Assembly (NCBI GenBank): GCA_033807775.1
Contig: CM066326.1
Coordinates: forward strand, 93,350,873 to 93,414,872
Source of the DNA: Saussurea involucrata
Taxonomy: Eukaryota; Streptophyta; Magnoliopsida; Asterales; Asteraceae
DNA length: 64,000 nt
Reading direction: 5' to 3'
The position numbers and the translations under genes are program-made. The notes below the pieces were generated by a model, which worked only from the letters and a program-made list of their open reading frames with translations, searched no databases and was not told the DNA's origin. Shown here piece by piece: positions 44,720 through 56,866 of this stretch (its first letter is position 1; each line of letters starts with the position of its first letter).

Positions 44720-45769
44720 ATTGTTTAAAATATAGAGAATGGAAGAGAATGAGAGAGTTGTTTTGTGTGAAAAATAAAATGGGTTTTAGGATTATATATA
44801 TAGTGTGATTAAATTGGAATTTTTTTTAAAGTAGCCGTTGCAACGGCTTTATTTTTAAATTATTAACAAAAAATTAAAAAAAAAGGAAAAACCATTCGGG
44901 TTTCTCGGGTTTTCAAACCCGATTGCCAAGCCCGAGCCTCAAGCCCGCAGCCCCCCTACCACTACCCGTTGGAGCCCTCAAAGCCCGCATGCAAGCCCAC
45001 ATGCGAGCCCGAAGGCGATACTCATGGCCTTATAGGTGAAAATAATAAAAACATCATTTACTTCTCATATACAATCAAAATATTTGAATTTTTTATTATC
45101 TCTCTTTTTATTCTTTATTCTATTGTTTTTTAAAAATCTGTTCAGACAATAGATTAACCCAAAACCTTTAAAATATCAATTTTAAAAACCGATATTTTAA
45201 TATAATCTATACATATAATAAATGAGTAACTAGCATGCCACGTGTCGTCTTCTGGTGAGCCGACTTCATTGATTTCCCGCCTAAACATGTATCTGGACGC
45301 ATTTACATTATAAGTTCAATTATCACACTCACATTCACTCTTCCTTAAATCTTTCATTAATTCATTTTTTAATATTTATATCTTACATTTACTACCCTTA
45401 TAATTACCTATGTAGTTAATTTTAATCTCTTACTTTTTCATTTTTTTCATTTTAAACTCTTATCATATAAACGTAAATAATGTATATGAACTAAAATGCA
45501 TTAAAAAACATTTATATTTTTTTACAAATTATACAATTATAATCGTTTCGTCAATATCTTCGAAATGAGCCAAATATTGAATATTTTTGAATTTAATTAT
45601 GTTATTAAATATCATAAATAAATACAAATTAAAGTGTCGTGATTAGGGTTAAATTCATTTTGACTAATATTGAATATCTTTAGATACATACATACATATC
45701 CATACTTATAATAAATTCAAAAAAAATTCGTAATCCAAAAAATACTGGATTTATTTCTAAGTTTAAATT

Positions 45770-48531
45770 TGTAACACCCTAAAAACAGGGCCAATTTAAA
45801 CCTCAAAATACACAAGTTATGACCATCAAAATATCAGATTTTTATAACCAAAGGATCAAAAGTGAAGTTTTATATGTACACAACATCCAGCTTGAAAAAT
45901 CCTATTAATCTAATCATATCATTATAACTAGATTAACCAGGTTATCTAACTAGCGTCCCAAAAATCATCAAAAGCATGACTTGATCCTTTGACATCTATA
46001 AGTCTGATTCTTCCATTTGCTGCATCTCACTCCCCAAAACTATTTCCCCGAACTTGTACCTGGTAAGAAAATTTAATTTGAAACATTAGGCTTTCACCTA
46101 GTGAAAATATTCAAATCAAATTAAAATTTAACAACTAAATAATAAACAGATATATCAAACCTGTTTCGTTCATCTTACCGTACCAAGCTCTTCCAACAAC
46201 AGGAATCTACCCCATTCCCATCCTTATGACTAATTCATCAAGTCCTAAAATTATCAACAAGAATTACTATAAATCATACCAGATTGTAAGTAACTCACAT
46301 CCCCGAGAAATTACAGTTTCTATACCTGCTTATTTCTTGGTTCAGAAGTAGAGATTACAAATTTCAATATCTGCATATCTCTAAACTTCCTTAATATTGA
46401 AGATCTCAAATCTTCCGTCTGAAATGGGAATTACAAACTCTATGTCTACCTATTCCACATTTCCTTTTCTCACCACCTTGAACACTGGCCCCCAAATGGA
46501 ATTTAATTTATATCGCGATTAACAACAAGGGCCCTCACAGATGATTCAAGATTCACTCCAACAACTAGAAATAACATCCCAATGGTCAATGGTTAGTAAA
46601 CGGTTCCCATTATACCGTACTAAATGCCCCCACGACCGGATGAATATTTCTAGCCAACGCAACACAATAACTGTGTATCATCACTCTTTCTATCGTATAC
46701 TAAAGATGTACGATATATCATATATTCTATATGTCTGTATATAGAATATTAATTACAACAATTATCCCCATTTTTGCCAATTAGTATCGGGGATCAACAT
46801 CTCAAATGTTAACTATATGATCGGACTCATAAATAAGTCCTTTACAATTATTCATAACATGGCTTTCGTATCAAATTCTGAGTTATAATCATATAACAAA
46901 TAGCATATAAATATCAGATTGCATTCCACATAAAAGCCTCAAACTGCTACTGAAAATCCACAAAAGTTGCAAGCCACTATAGCGAAAAGCTACACTTTTC
47001 GCAAGCCAAAGCTGCGAAAAGCTCAAAAGTCGCAACCCACTGTTGCGAGTTCTTCAAAACTCGCAAGCCACGCTTGCGAATTCTATCACTTTGCGCAGCC
47101 AAAGCTTGCGCAAAGTGTACTGATCATCGTCCCTTTCACAAACTTTAAACCAGTATCGATTTTCTTAGCAAATTAAGTCTACAGATGGTTCAATCCCAAG
47201 GAAAACATATATATTACCATTCTAATTGCTTAATTTTAAAGAGAGTTGAATAAACTCACCTGAGCTGTAGATGATGGAATACTACAATCGGATGCCAAGA
47301 CGTTGATACAAGTCACACCCAAAACGCCTTTACCTAAAACCATAACCGATTACTATCATATAGTAATCAACACACTTGATCCGATAAACGAGACGTAGAC
47401 CAAACTTTATACTTCTTATTACCCCTAGAATAGTCCTAGATAAGTTCACAACTGATTTACATAAGTTTTAACAAATTACACAACCCTGAAATGCATCATG
47501 TACAAGCATAACTGCAGTTTAAGTTACTGCACCAAAACAGCTTATGTCCTTCAAAAGTTTGGACGTTTTTCTCATACTTAGAGAACAAATTAGGCTTTGA
47601 CATATAAATGAAAAACGTACTACTATCTCTTAGAAAACTAATCGCACAGGATTCACTTTATTTGGATCAATGACCAATTTTATATGAATTTTACAAAAAC
47701 AGTCTGCAAATCCCGAGTTTCATACGATCAGGTCTGGAAAAATCAAGGTTTCGAGCCATTTAGACTCCGAATCGGCTCTTACTGTAAACTACAAAAACGG
47801 TCTACACTCTTAAAGCTTTCCAACGATATATTACACATCTTATTTGGACAAACGGTTTATTTTCTATGAATTTTCTAAAAACATGACAGAAAATTAAATT
47901 TACAAATGTCTCTCAAACATTTTATCAAACACTAGATATGCAACATAACTTTGAAGCTCAATCTAATTTAACCATTTCATACATAATTCCTTGACACATA
48001 TCTATAATTCACCATAAAAGACTAAACTTAAGCTAAAACTTCAAAATATGCAATTCATACCAAATATTTAACATACCTTGATTCACCTCAATGAAACTCC
48101 CAATTTCCTTTATAAAAATCAGCTTTCTTCTTTTCTCCTCTTGCTGTCGTACGATACCCACACACACAAATAAACCAAAATGAATTCTCTAACTCCTTTG
48201 GCCTCTCTCTCTTTCTTTCTCCCTTTCACCGTGAAATACACACACATATGAAATAAGATACTAGGAAAAGCTATCTTACTTGCCACATATGTGAAATGAG
48301 GGTGGTGAGTCATCACTTAATCAAAACAACTCCCTTGACTTATATTACTTGTCAAATTTCATCCTTCAACTTATAAATCAAAAATAAAGTTTACCCCATA
48401 GCTTATAACTCCATAAAATAATTAACAAAACTCAATCAGGGATAAACTCTAAAATCAATCTATCACATAATAAATTATAGATTTAGAAATAAAACCCATC
48501 TTAATAATGATACAAAAATCGAGATGTTACA
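45770..48531 (-). mobile_element. Solo LTR (Ty3-type, 2.76 kb) inside the Helitron
   Basis: TGTAACACCC...GATGTTACA flanked by AAATT at 45765-45769 and 48532-48536, a perfect TSD. On the minus strand it starts TGTAACATCTCG and ends CCTGTTTTTAGGGTGTTACA, the pattern of Tekay-like LTRs, so minus orientation is more likely. It contains no gene. Confidence 0.82.
46970..47119. repeat. Tandem array of ~32-base palindromic units
   Basis: About four and a half units of 31-32 bases, each starting CAAGCC (or CAACCC) and carrying an internal inverted repeat, for example GCGAAAAG with CTTTTCGC and TGCGAGTT with AACTCGCA. The arms differ between units but stay complementary within most of them. Confidence 0.7.
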
Positions 48532-49714
48532 AAATTCAAATTATTGATATAGTTTGATTTTTTAAATTCTATTTTATTATAGAGTTAACTTCATTTTGAC
48601 TAATTAATGTTAATTATTCAGTTCTAATTCAAAAAAATTACCCTTATTTTATCCTAAAATAAACTTATTTTACCCATAATAAACGTATATCCTAAAAATA
48701 AACTTATTTTACCCCTAATAAAATTGAACTCGTGTCCTTCTCTGCTGCAAATTAATTGATCAATTTGCCTCTCCTCTCATCACCTGCTTTGTGCTCCTCT
48801 CACATGTACAATCAAATTGAGTCCTCAAATTTTGTGAAGATTCTTAATTGGAAAATTAAATCTTGAAATATATCCACCTAAACCCATTTTCCATATTCTA
48901 TTATCCAACAATTTGAGAAGAACCCTATTGGGGTAGACCCCAAAAGATTCAAGGGTTTTTGTTTGTTTCTTTTGGTTGAGAAAAACCCTATTGGGGTTTC
49001 GCAATCCAACAGAGGTGGGATACAATCAGAACCTTAATGTTTTTTGCCAAGAAAAAAGCTTTAAATTAAATGGGTTTCTTTTAAATGTTCATATCTGATT
49101 ATTTTATGAATTTATGTTGTCGATTTAGATCTTTCACGAAAAAACAATCAAAACTACTGTTTTTGGACCAATTTGGGGAATTGGGATTTGACTGAAACTA
49201 ATTTGGGTTTGTTTTATTTTTTGAAAGCATCTTTTCTTTTTTGGGTTGATTTTGATTTCTAAGAATCTTTTAGATTTTTACAATTTTACTATCTCTTTCT
49301 TTAGTAATCAAGCTCTGTTTTATTGTTAATATGAACATGTTTCCATTTCTGTTGTTGGAGAATGTTGTTTTGATCCTTTTTTGCTAATAAACTATGAACA
49401 ATTAAGATATGAGAGAACAAGCCATATGACATCAGAATGAATTATGCAAATTAATTGATCAATTTACAGTAAATATTTACACCGCTGGGATTTGCACCAA
49501 GTTGCTGTTTCGAACCTTTTTCAAAAATATAAATATGCAGATTTTTTAGTATAGTATATTTAATTATTTATACTTTCTTAATCATGATTGTATTACTTTA
49601 TCTATTATCACGTTTTGGTACAACAATAAGCTAATCCAAACACTTTGTACTGTATATAACTTCTCAATTATAAAATTTTAATATTTATTCATATTTTTTT
49701 TGCAAAACATCATC

Positions 49715-49756
49715 TGTAAAAACTGCCTAAAACAAGGACATTTTGTAACCAGCTGC
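49715..49756 (+). pseudogene. Isolated CCHC zinc-knuckle coding fragment in the Helitron
   Basis: A short frame encodes CKNCLKQGHFVTSC, a perfect C-x2-C-x4-H-x4-C pattern, followed by a Lys-rich tail and a stop. The upstream frame is short. It could be a captured piece of a transposase or gag-like gene; chance cannot be excluded. Confidence 0.35.
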
Positions 49757-50123
49757 AAAAAAAACAACTCTAAAGGGAAAAAAGCTTGGAAAGTAGCATC
49801 GTACTTTCGATAATCATTCATATCTGTAAGATAAGTTTTCTGACATGATTTAATTTTTTAAATTACCCTGTGTAATACACGGGTTCAAACCTAGTCTATA
49901 ATAAATTATTCCAAGTCGAAAGCATATCTAATTTAAAATAGTTGAATATTCAGTTTACTACGAAATATATAATTTTGTATGTGTGATGGTTTATCAAATA
50001 CTAGGAAAGTAATTAATTTCATAAGATTAGTTGGAATTCCAATTAAAGTCGCATTGATGAGATGATGCCTAAAATCTCAACCGAAGGGTATTAATGTAAT
50101 TACAGTCTACTAGTAATCAGAAA

Positions 50124-50564
50124 CGCTGTGTTTTCGAAACTCATTTTACGAAGGAAAGAGAGGGAAATGGGAGGAAAGTAAAAAAAAGCTCATGTTCTCG
50201 AAACTTTTTTAGGAGAGAAAGAAAAGAAAACAGAAGGAAAATAATGATAAGTTTCATTCCAAAATTTTCCTCCCAAATGTGGGAGGAAAGGAAAGGAAAA
50301 CAATTAAAAACATTTAAAAAAAATTACTAAAATTATTAAAATTACAAAACTACCCGATCTTTCATTATAAAAAATATATTTTAAGGGTATTTTAGTAAAA
50401 ATAACGTCTTTCTTTTCTTTTATCTCATATTCAAGAACAAAAAAAAATTATTTCCTTCCCTTTCCTTCGCTTTTGAGAACACAAATAAAAAAATTATTTT
50501 CCCTCACTTTCATTTTCATCTATTTCTTTTCTTTTCTTTTCTATCCGGAACAGAGAACACAGCG
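50124..50564. mobile_element. MITE-like element with CGCTGTGTT inverted ends
   Basis: The left end is CGCTGTGTTTTCG and the right end reads inward CGCTGTGTTCTCTG. The interior is low-complexity purine-rich on the left half and pyrimidine-rich on the right, so most of it can fold as an imperfect hairpin. No clear TSD. Confidence 0.45.
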
Positions 50565-50743
50565 AAAGAGAGTATCTTAACAATTGTATATATATCCCTC
50601 AATTTTAAAATTTCAAAACTACCCCTAAATTGGAACTTGCCTTTTTACCTTCACTTCTTAATAAACCCTAAATTGGAACTTACCTTTTTTCCAAAACTCA
50701 CTTTTTAATACCATCCGGCTCCATCCTTCTCCAAGACTCGCCT

Positions 50744-50784
50744 CCATCACCATCACCATCACCATCACCATCACCATCACCATC
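50744..50784. repeat. CCATCA microsatellite
   Basis: About seven units of CCATCA. The Gly-Asp and Met-Val frames on the minus strand here are products of the repeat. Confidence 0.9.
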
Positions 50785-51296
50785 GCCTCCACACCTCCAT
50801 CCTTCTCCACAGAAACTACTCTCGTCCTGCTCATCACCATCGTTTTCTCCATACGAATCTGCTTCCTGCTCGTCTCTCCTCTTCAGGTATACTTTCTCTC
50901 CATCTATAGGGTTCGATCTTGTTGGGTCTGTGTTCAAATTTTTGATACAACTTTACCAAAGCAAAAAAAAATCGAACACATTGGGTCGATCTTTTTCGAT
51001 TTATTCGGTTTTTTGGTCCACAATAGTGCTTTATTCGATCTTTTTGATATTTACGATCACATTGGTAATGATTGCAGGTTATGATGTCGTTCCGTCAATA
51101 AAATCTCTGTTAATTTACTAAATTATCAAACAAGATCTGGATAAGGAGGAATATGGAGCAATAAACCTAGATTACGGACCAAGTACATCTTCATCCTCTT
51201 CTTTGCTTATCTCTATCTTTCGCACTTTCTAATTTTTACTTGAATTGATTCCACTCACTATATACATGTCATCTGTGTGTGTGATTCCACTATTTG

Positions 51297-51378
51297 CATT
51301 TTAAGGGCTTGTTGTTAACAATTTGAGGTAAGTTTTGATCATCTGGAAAATCATTTTAAGGGCTTGTTGTTAACAATT
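51297..51378. repeat. Pair of 27-base direct repeats
   Basis: Two exact copies of a 27-base sequence (CATTTTAAGGGCTTG followed by TTGTTAACAATT) occupy 51297-51323 and 51352-51378 with 28 bases between. Confidence 0.8.
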
Positions 51379-51639
51379 CGAGTTATGTGGAAGGATAGGC
51401 TGCAGGGTTTTCTTAAAAACCCATTTATAAAATCATCTTAACTTTTCTAAACGTGTACTCTTGTTGAAATATTTCATTTTAGTATATTTTACGATTTTAC
51501 TGATTTTAACTATTTTTGGGTATTTTGGAGATTTGGGGTTTTCTTTTATCCTTTTGCTGGTAAAAGCTAGATGATTTATAAAAATGTGTTTTAAATACAT
51601 AAATGTTATTTTGGGACTCAAATCCTATGATTTAAGTAT

Positions 51640-52190
51640 ATGTATGACTGTCTTGGCAGTGGCTAACGATGGGCCAAATGGGGGCAGGCTCAAGAGAGCG
51701 GTAAAGGATCGGGACCGACCTGACCCGGTTATGGCCGGACGGTCCTTAATCGATTACGATTTTTCATCCAAAAACAAGACCCCCTGGGACTGGGCTATGG
51801 GACCGGTTATAGGACTAGCCCGAGACTGGCCCAACTTTTTATTTAAAATTTATTTTTAAATACTTTTTTAAGTATATTGTTTAACTAAAAACGTATTTGT
51901 TAGTGTATTTGATTGACCCAATTATATAAAACATGTTTTTTTAAATGTAAGGATTTCGTTAATGTATTTGATTGACTCAGTTATAATAAAAACATATTTG
52001 TTAGTGTATTTGATTGAACAAATTCTTCAAAAAAACGTTATAAGTTAAAAAACGATTTAAAAAATAAAATTAAGTGGGACCAGTTTGGGCTCGGTCCGGG
52101 ATCGATTCTCATAATCAGACCTTATAAAACTTAACCAGACCTTCATATTTAGGTTGGGACCAAAATAGGACCGATTACAAGATTACTATT
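51640..52190. repeat. Dispersed repeat, copy 1
   Basis: The left part carries GGGCC/GGACCGA-rich text and the right part several units like CGTATTTGTTAGTGTATTTG. The same two parts recur at 53598-53960, so this is a repeat family; class not recognised. Confidence 0.5.
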
Positions 52191-52192
52191 TA

Positions 52193-52454
52193 GGGGATGT
52201 TTGGGATTGCTTATTTAAAACAACTTATGCTTATTTCAAAAAGTGTTTATCAACTTATGTCGTGATAAAAAGAAGTTGAGGGTAAAAATGTAATTTGGAC
52301 AAATAAGTTATAAGCAGCTTTAAATAAGTTAGAATAGATTAACTTATCAAAAAACAACTTATTTGTAGTGAAGAAAAATCATAAGCACTTTTCTTTTTAT
52401 CAATCCAAACACTAAAAAGCAAATAAGTCAAAAAAAAGCAATCCCAAACACCCC
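52193..52454. mobile_element. Tourist-like MITE (PIF/Harbinger type)
   Basis: 262 bases with ends GGGGATGTTTGGGATTGCTT and, read inward from the right, GGGGTGTTTGGGATTGCTTT. Flanked by TTA at 52190-52192 and 52455-52457. Confidence 0.8.
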
Positions 52455-52457
52455 TTA

Positions 52458-53597
52458 AACCCGACCTAATCCTGGACCCATTTTTAACAATATTGAGCTG
52501 TGGCATGGCCGCCCAAAAAGGCATCATCAACCCAAGTATATGCTGGGTTTAGTAGGCTGTGTTTGGGCCTGGAAAAAACGGGGTCGTTCCATCTCTCAGT
52601 CATCTCACGAAGTCACCAACGTTCGATTTATCTGTCAGCTCTCCTCTCGATCTGTTGCCCCTAAATCTCACCAACGTTCCTTTCATCTGTCTCTCACCAT
52701 TGAAGACTGTAAGCCTCAAACTCTCACTCACTCCCTCAATTGCTCCAACTCGAACTCATCAGTCTTCTTCACGTATGTTTTACATTTGAATATTTAATCC
52801 TAGTGTTTATGTTTTTTTAGTGTTCATATTAGGTTTATCTTTCCTGTTTGTTTTTTAGATTTCAGATTAATTAAGTTTTTATTTTTATCTGTTTACTGTT
52901 TAAATTAATGTTTTAGTGTCTCACCATCCTCCGGATGGCTGCTAAAATCCTAAATCTATTGCTTCTAACGATTTTCTGGTTGCTGCCCTAAATCTCACAA
53001 TCTGCCATTGTTTGATTTGGTTTTGTTTTTGATTTTGCAAAAGTTTTTGGTTTCTATCTTTCTTCAAATTTTTAGTGTCTTATCCGAGTTTGTAACCCTT
53101 CCCATTTTAATGACTTTTTTGCACGAAGATCTTTTGCACATGTTTTTAAATGGATTTTAACCAATGGAGTGAGGTTCTTTTTCAGTGGATTCCTTTCATT
53201 CCTAACTGAATTTTGTTTTGTAATTCCTTCCAAATCATTTCTACGTATGTTATCCTTGAAGTCTCATATCGTGTCGTCTCGTACATCTCCAACATCATTT
53301 CTTCTCGAGTGTATGGTTGAGCCACAACTTCAATCACATCATCAGAATCATCCCTAACATTGCTCAATGACTTATTTATCAAGACTATAGAATGTTCTTG
53401 TAAGTTATGGTGATACCGAGCACCAGGCGCTACGGCATTGAAGTGACGTGTACTATAATCCTAGGAAAAGCTCGAGATGACTTCTAACAAAAACGTACAT
53501 GTACCCAAAACCGACACAGGTGGGTTAACCGGGAACAAAAAGAGCGAAATTTTGTGAACAATATTGTTCAGGGAGATTCTATTCATACACTCTACAC
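52458..53597. other. Unassigned AT-rich region
   Basis: No protein family was recognised. A pyrimidine-rich stretch at 52590-52780 looks like a 5' UTR or captured exon. A minus-strand frame at 53182-53382 (MINKSLSNVRDDSDDVIEVV) is short and unrecognised. Confidence 0.4.
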
Positions 53598-53960
53598 TAG
53601 AGGTGGTCAAATGGGCCCGACAGAGGACAGGGACTGACTGGCTTGGCCCCAGTAGAGACTGATTACGACCCAATAGTCCTTTAACCGGTTACGATTTAAT
53701 CGAAAAACAAGGTCTGGTCTAATTGATCTAATTATAATAATAATAAAAAATATTTGTTAGGTACTTGATTAACTCAATTATAATAAAACGTAAACGTATT
53801 TTTTAGTGTATTTGATTGACCCGATTATAATAAAAAAACGTATTTGTTAGTATATTTGATTAACCAAATTGTTCAATTTTTTTTACAAGTCCAAAAATCA
53901 TTCATTAAATTGATTTTTGGACTTATAAAAAATATTTTTATACTAACAAATACGTTTTTT
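53598..53960. repeat. Dispersed repeat, copy 2
   Basis: Matches the layout of 51640-52190: GGCCC-rich text, TTAACCGGTTACGATTTAAT, then ATTTGTTAG/TGTATTTGATTGA units. Confidence 0.5.
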
Positions 53961-56217
53961 TTGATTTTGGGAAAATGGGAAATTGGTAAAAGAAAGATTG
54001 GGGTTACGATTACATATGAGATACCGGATACATGGAGGCCCATTTAGATTTTAGACATCAAGACTATGGGTCTGTTTTTTTAAATATAAAAGATGGGGAT
54101 ATCTCTTAAAAACTCAATTTTGTGCCCTAAAACCTCTCAAACGCCTCCATCTCTTCCATGCGCCTCCATCGCCTCCGCAAGATCCTTCAATCCCCAAACA
54201 CCATACCATCCGCAAGATGCTTACCCTAGCAAGCATCTGCACTCGACAAGTTCGATTCGAAGCTTTCTAGTTTCTAAAATGGATTCAGTAAGTTTTTTTA
54301 AAAGTTCTAGTGATTGTTCAACTTGTTTTACTTCAAGTCCGATTATCAATTTCTTGACCTAATTCTTGAGTTTTACTGTTTTGTTCGAGTTGTTGTTTAG
54401 ATCTAATTTGTGTTGTTTTTATTATTTCTGATGTTTAAAGATTTGTTAGTGGTGTTGGGTTATCTACTTTTTTTGTTTTGAATTAGATATCTGTTTGTTG
54501 TTGGTAGTGCAACATCTGTGTCATAAAAATTCAAATAAGGTTTGACATTGATATCATTCTAGAAGAAACCCTTTGTTCACAATTTTCATTTCAAAAGAAT
54601 TTCAAGAAAAATATCTCAGATTTTCACTTGCATTTTTTGTTTTGGGAATTATTATATGTGAATTTTAGTGTTCTTGAGAAACCCATGTTCCAAATTCTTG
54701 ATTTTTGTTATTTTTTCTCTATATTTTCAGAAACCCGATTGCAGTTAATGATATTTAATACAAAATTTATCCTGTGTGTTGCAATTTGGCATCAAAGCCA
54801 CCATCATCATAAAAACTTGACTGAAAAGCCACCATCATCATAAAAACTTGAATGCAACAGCTTCTTTGTCTTTAGCTTAGAGGGACTTTTCAGTCAAAAT
54901 TAATTTTGGTCTCATTTCCTAGTATGTCTTAGAGTCAGTCTTTGTGAGGTTTATTGGATGTTGGGGATCTTTTTGAACCATACAAAGTAAAGATTTTAAT
55001 GAATAAATAAGCTGCCTTTATTGTTCTTTTAATCCAAATCTATGTACTATTAGGTTTAGTTTATTTGTCTTGATTTTACACATCATATCTCAAAAAAAGA
55101 TTTATTCTTTTTGATAACCATGTTTTTGACTTATATTGCTTATGTTTTCTCATTGATTATTATCGAGGATTCAGATTCTATAAAGGCACTTTATCATGTT
55201 GTTGAGGTAATGTGGGTAATAATGGTTAATAATACTATTCATGTGTGTCCCAAGTTAGAGATATCTCTAGATTTTTATGGTCAAACTTGTCATGGCTAAA
55301 CCTAAAATGTTTCTATTTGACTTTCATGTGTAGAATAAGTTAGTATTAGCGTTAGATATGTAAAAGAACAGTCCTGATTCAAACAAAAATATCGACTGGT
55401 ACATAAAATTTGTACAAAAATATCCAAGAAAATAGGAAAATCTGAACACTTTGGAGCTACCAAAGTACAAATTTCTATGCTCATTTTTGAACTTTGAGAA
55501 ATGTTGGCTAAAATTTACAAGGTCAAAAGCTGACTTTTCTTTCTACAATATGGTATATATCTTAACCATGATGAATTTAAATGTTAACCTTTCTTGTTTC
55601 ATGACTAACATCAAAGACCATGATGAATTTAAATCTTAACCTTTCTTGTTTCATTGGAGTATGTTAATATGAAGTTGTAAGTTGTAAGCTGTTACTGTTT
55701 ATTCCACAAATTATTGTGGGACCAAAATTTATGAATAGAATGGCAGAAAAATGCTATTAATTCAAGCGGGAATTTTTTGGAAGATGCCGCCAATCATAAA
55801 AATTCAAAATCCTAGTTTATTCCCTAAATTCAATCTGCTGCCTTTTTTAGTCTTTATCATATATATATCTCTATTTTTTTCTTTCTCGAATTCAAGTCCT
55901 TTCTTCATCGTATAAACATTTATTATTAGTCCTTCTACCTTAAGGGATTTTGTGCGTTTTTTGATTTGTAAATGTGTTTACTTACATATATACACATAAA
56001 GTCTGAATTTAAAGACACACAAACGTCTTTGTGATATAGCTATTGTTCAGGGATTATTTTCATTTATAATTTTCTTATGCTCTTACGCAATTATTCTCAT
56101 GTTTATGTATATGCATTTTTGTTTGTTTCAGTTTTTGGATTTCATTTGGGTATTTATGAACTGGGATTTTCCTTTTCCATTCTTGGTTTGGTTAGACCAT
56201 TTTCGTGTCTAAATTAT
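53961..56217. other. Unassigned region upstream of BOP1
   Basis: No known protein or RNA gene seen. At 54080-54290 an A/T-rich TATA-like segment, a pyrimidine-rich stretch and ATGGATTCA followed by GTAAGT look like a short first exon with a donor site, but no downstream exons could be matched. A 40-base text around ATGATGAATTTAAATGTTAACC is repeated at about 55568 and 55619. Confidence 0.4.
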
Positions 56218-56435
56218 GGGGGTGTTTGGGAGTGTGTTCCAAAACTCCTTATCTGCTTATTGTGTTTCCAGGAAGCACATGAGTGTTTGGATTTAAAAAA
56301 AAACTGCTTATCACGTTCCCAGGAAGCAGATAAGGAGTTTTTTGAGAAGTAGATCCAAAGTGACTTTTCTAGAACGGAGATAAGTTATAAGCAAATAAGC
56401 ATAAGTTAAAAATATAAGCACTCCCAAACACCCCC
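56218..56435. mobile_element. Tourist-like MITE upstream of BOP1
   Basis: 218 bases with ends GGGGGTGTTTGGGAGTG and, inward from the right, GGGGGTGTTTGGGAGTGC. Flanks are TAT and TAA, near the expected TTA/TAA target. The ends resemble those of the MITE at 52193. Confidence 0.65.
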
Positions 56436-56530
56436 TAAATGGTTTTAGAGAGAGACCTATTTATTCTAGTGATTACATATTTATGAAAATTGCAACAATT
56501 CCTTTCCAAGAAACTCTTCATGTTAATAAT

Positions 56531-56866
56531 TACAAAACACCTAGATCGGAATCCAAATGCTTTATTTGGTTAAAATTCAAAATTCCATAACTTTGAGGGC
56601 TAAAACGTAAAATTTTGGCAATCGCGTCGCCTAATAAATAGAATTTTAGGGCTTTTCAACCCCTCCCCTAATAGCAACACCCTTTCTGCGGTTGTCTTCT
56701 AAAACCCTTCCCTTCCGCAGAACCTCCCGCCGGCAACTCCTCCCTCTCTCTTACGCTCTCTGGCTCCGTTCATCATCATACTCGAGGTCGCCATAAGGAC
56801 TGCGTGTGTTGTAATACCGTCATCTGATTCCTATCCGTTTATACAGGCAGATACTGAGCAACGAAG
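56531..56866 (+). promoter_or_regulatory. BOP1 promoter and 5' UTR region
   Basis: The 336 bases before the start codon are duplicated at 10997-11340. They hold telo-box-like AAACCCTT and TTTTAGGGC motifs, which are common in promoters of plant ribosome-biogenesis genes. A possible acceptor (CGTTTATACAG) 19 bases before the ATG suggests a 5' UTR intron. Confidence 0.5.

Larger units (their letters stand above)
41510..45029 (-). mobile_element. PIF/Harbinger DNA transposon with split transposase
   Basis: Short imperfect inverted ends (GGCCATCCGTAGCG at left; the right end reads inward GGCCATGAGTATCG) are flanked by TTA at 41507-41509 and 45030-45032, the standard Harbinger TSD. Inside is a minus-strand transposase pseudogene. 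A 1640-base solo LTR has inserted into it. Without that the element is about 1.9 kb. No Myb-like second gene, which autonomous members carry, was seen. Subterminal repeats of CAAGCCCTCAAGCCCT type occur at both ends. Confidence 0.82.
45206..49894 (+). mobile_element. Non-autonomous Helitron with nested solo LTR
   Basis: It starts TCTATACATATAATAAATG after an A and ends ACACGGGTTCAAACCTAG before a T, fitting Helitron rules (TC start, CTRR end, insertion between A and T). A hairpin (CCCTGTGTAATACACGGG) lies about 10 bases from the 3' end. No Rep-helicase gene is present. A 2762-base solo LTR occupies the middle, so the Helitron itself is about 1.9 kb. Confidence 0.75.

Noticed and set aside
46970..47119. 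CRISPR-like array
   Set aside because: The units are contiguous palindromes without unique spacers, inside a plant LTR.
50658..50937. Minus-strand frames with Gly-Asp or Met-Val repeats
   Set aside because: They are translations of the CCATCA microsatellite.
54093..54362. 89-codon frame starting MGISLKNSIL as a gene
   Set aside because: Its sequence reads like a pyrimidine-rich leader and crosses a good GTAAGT donor; no family match and no following exon.
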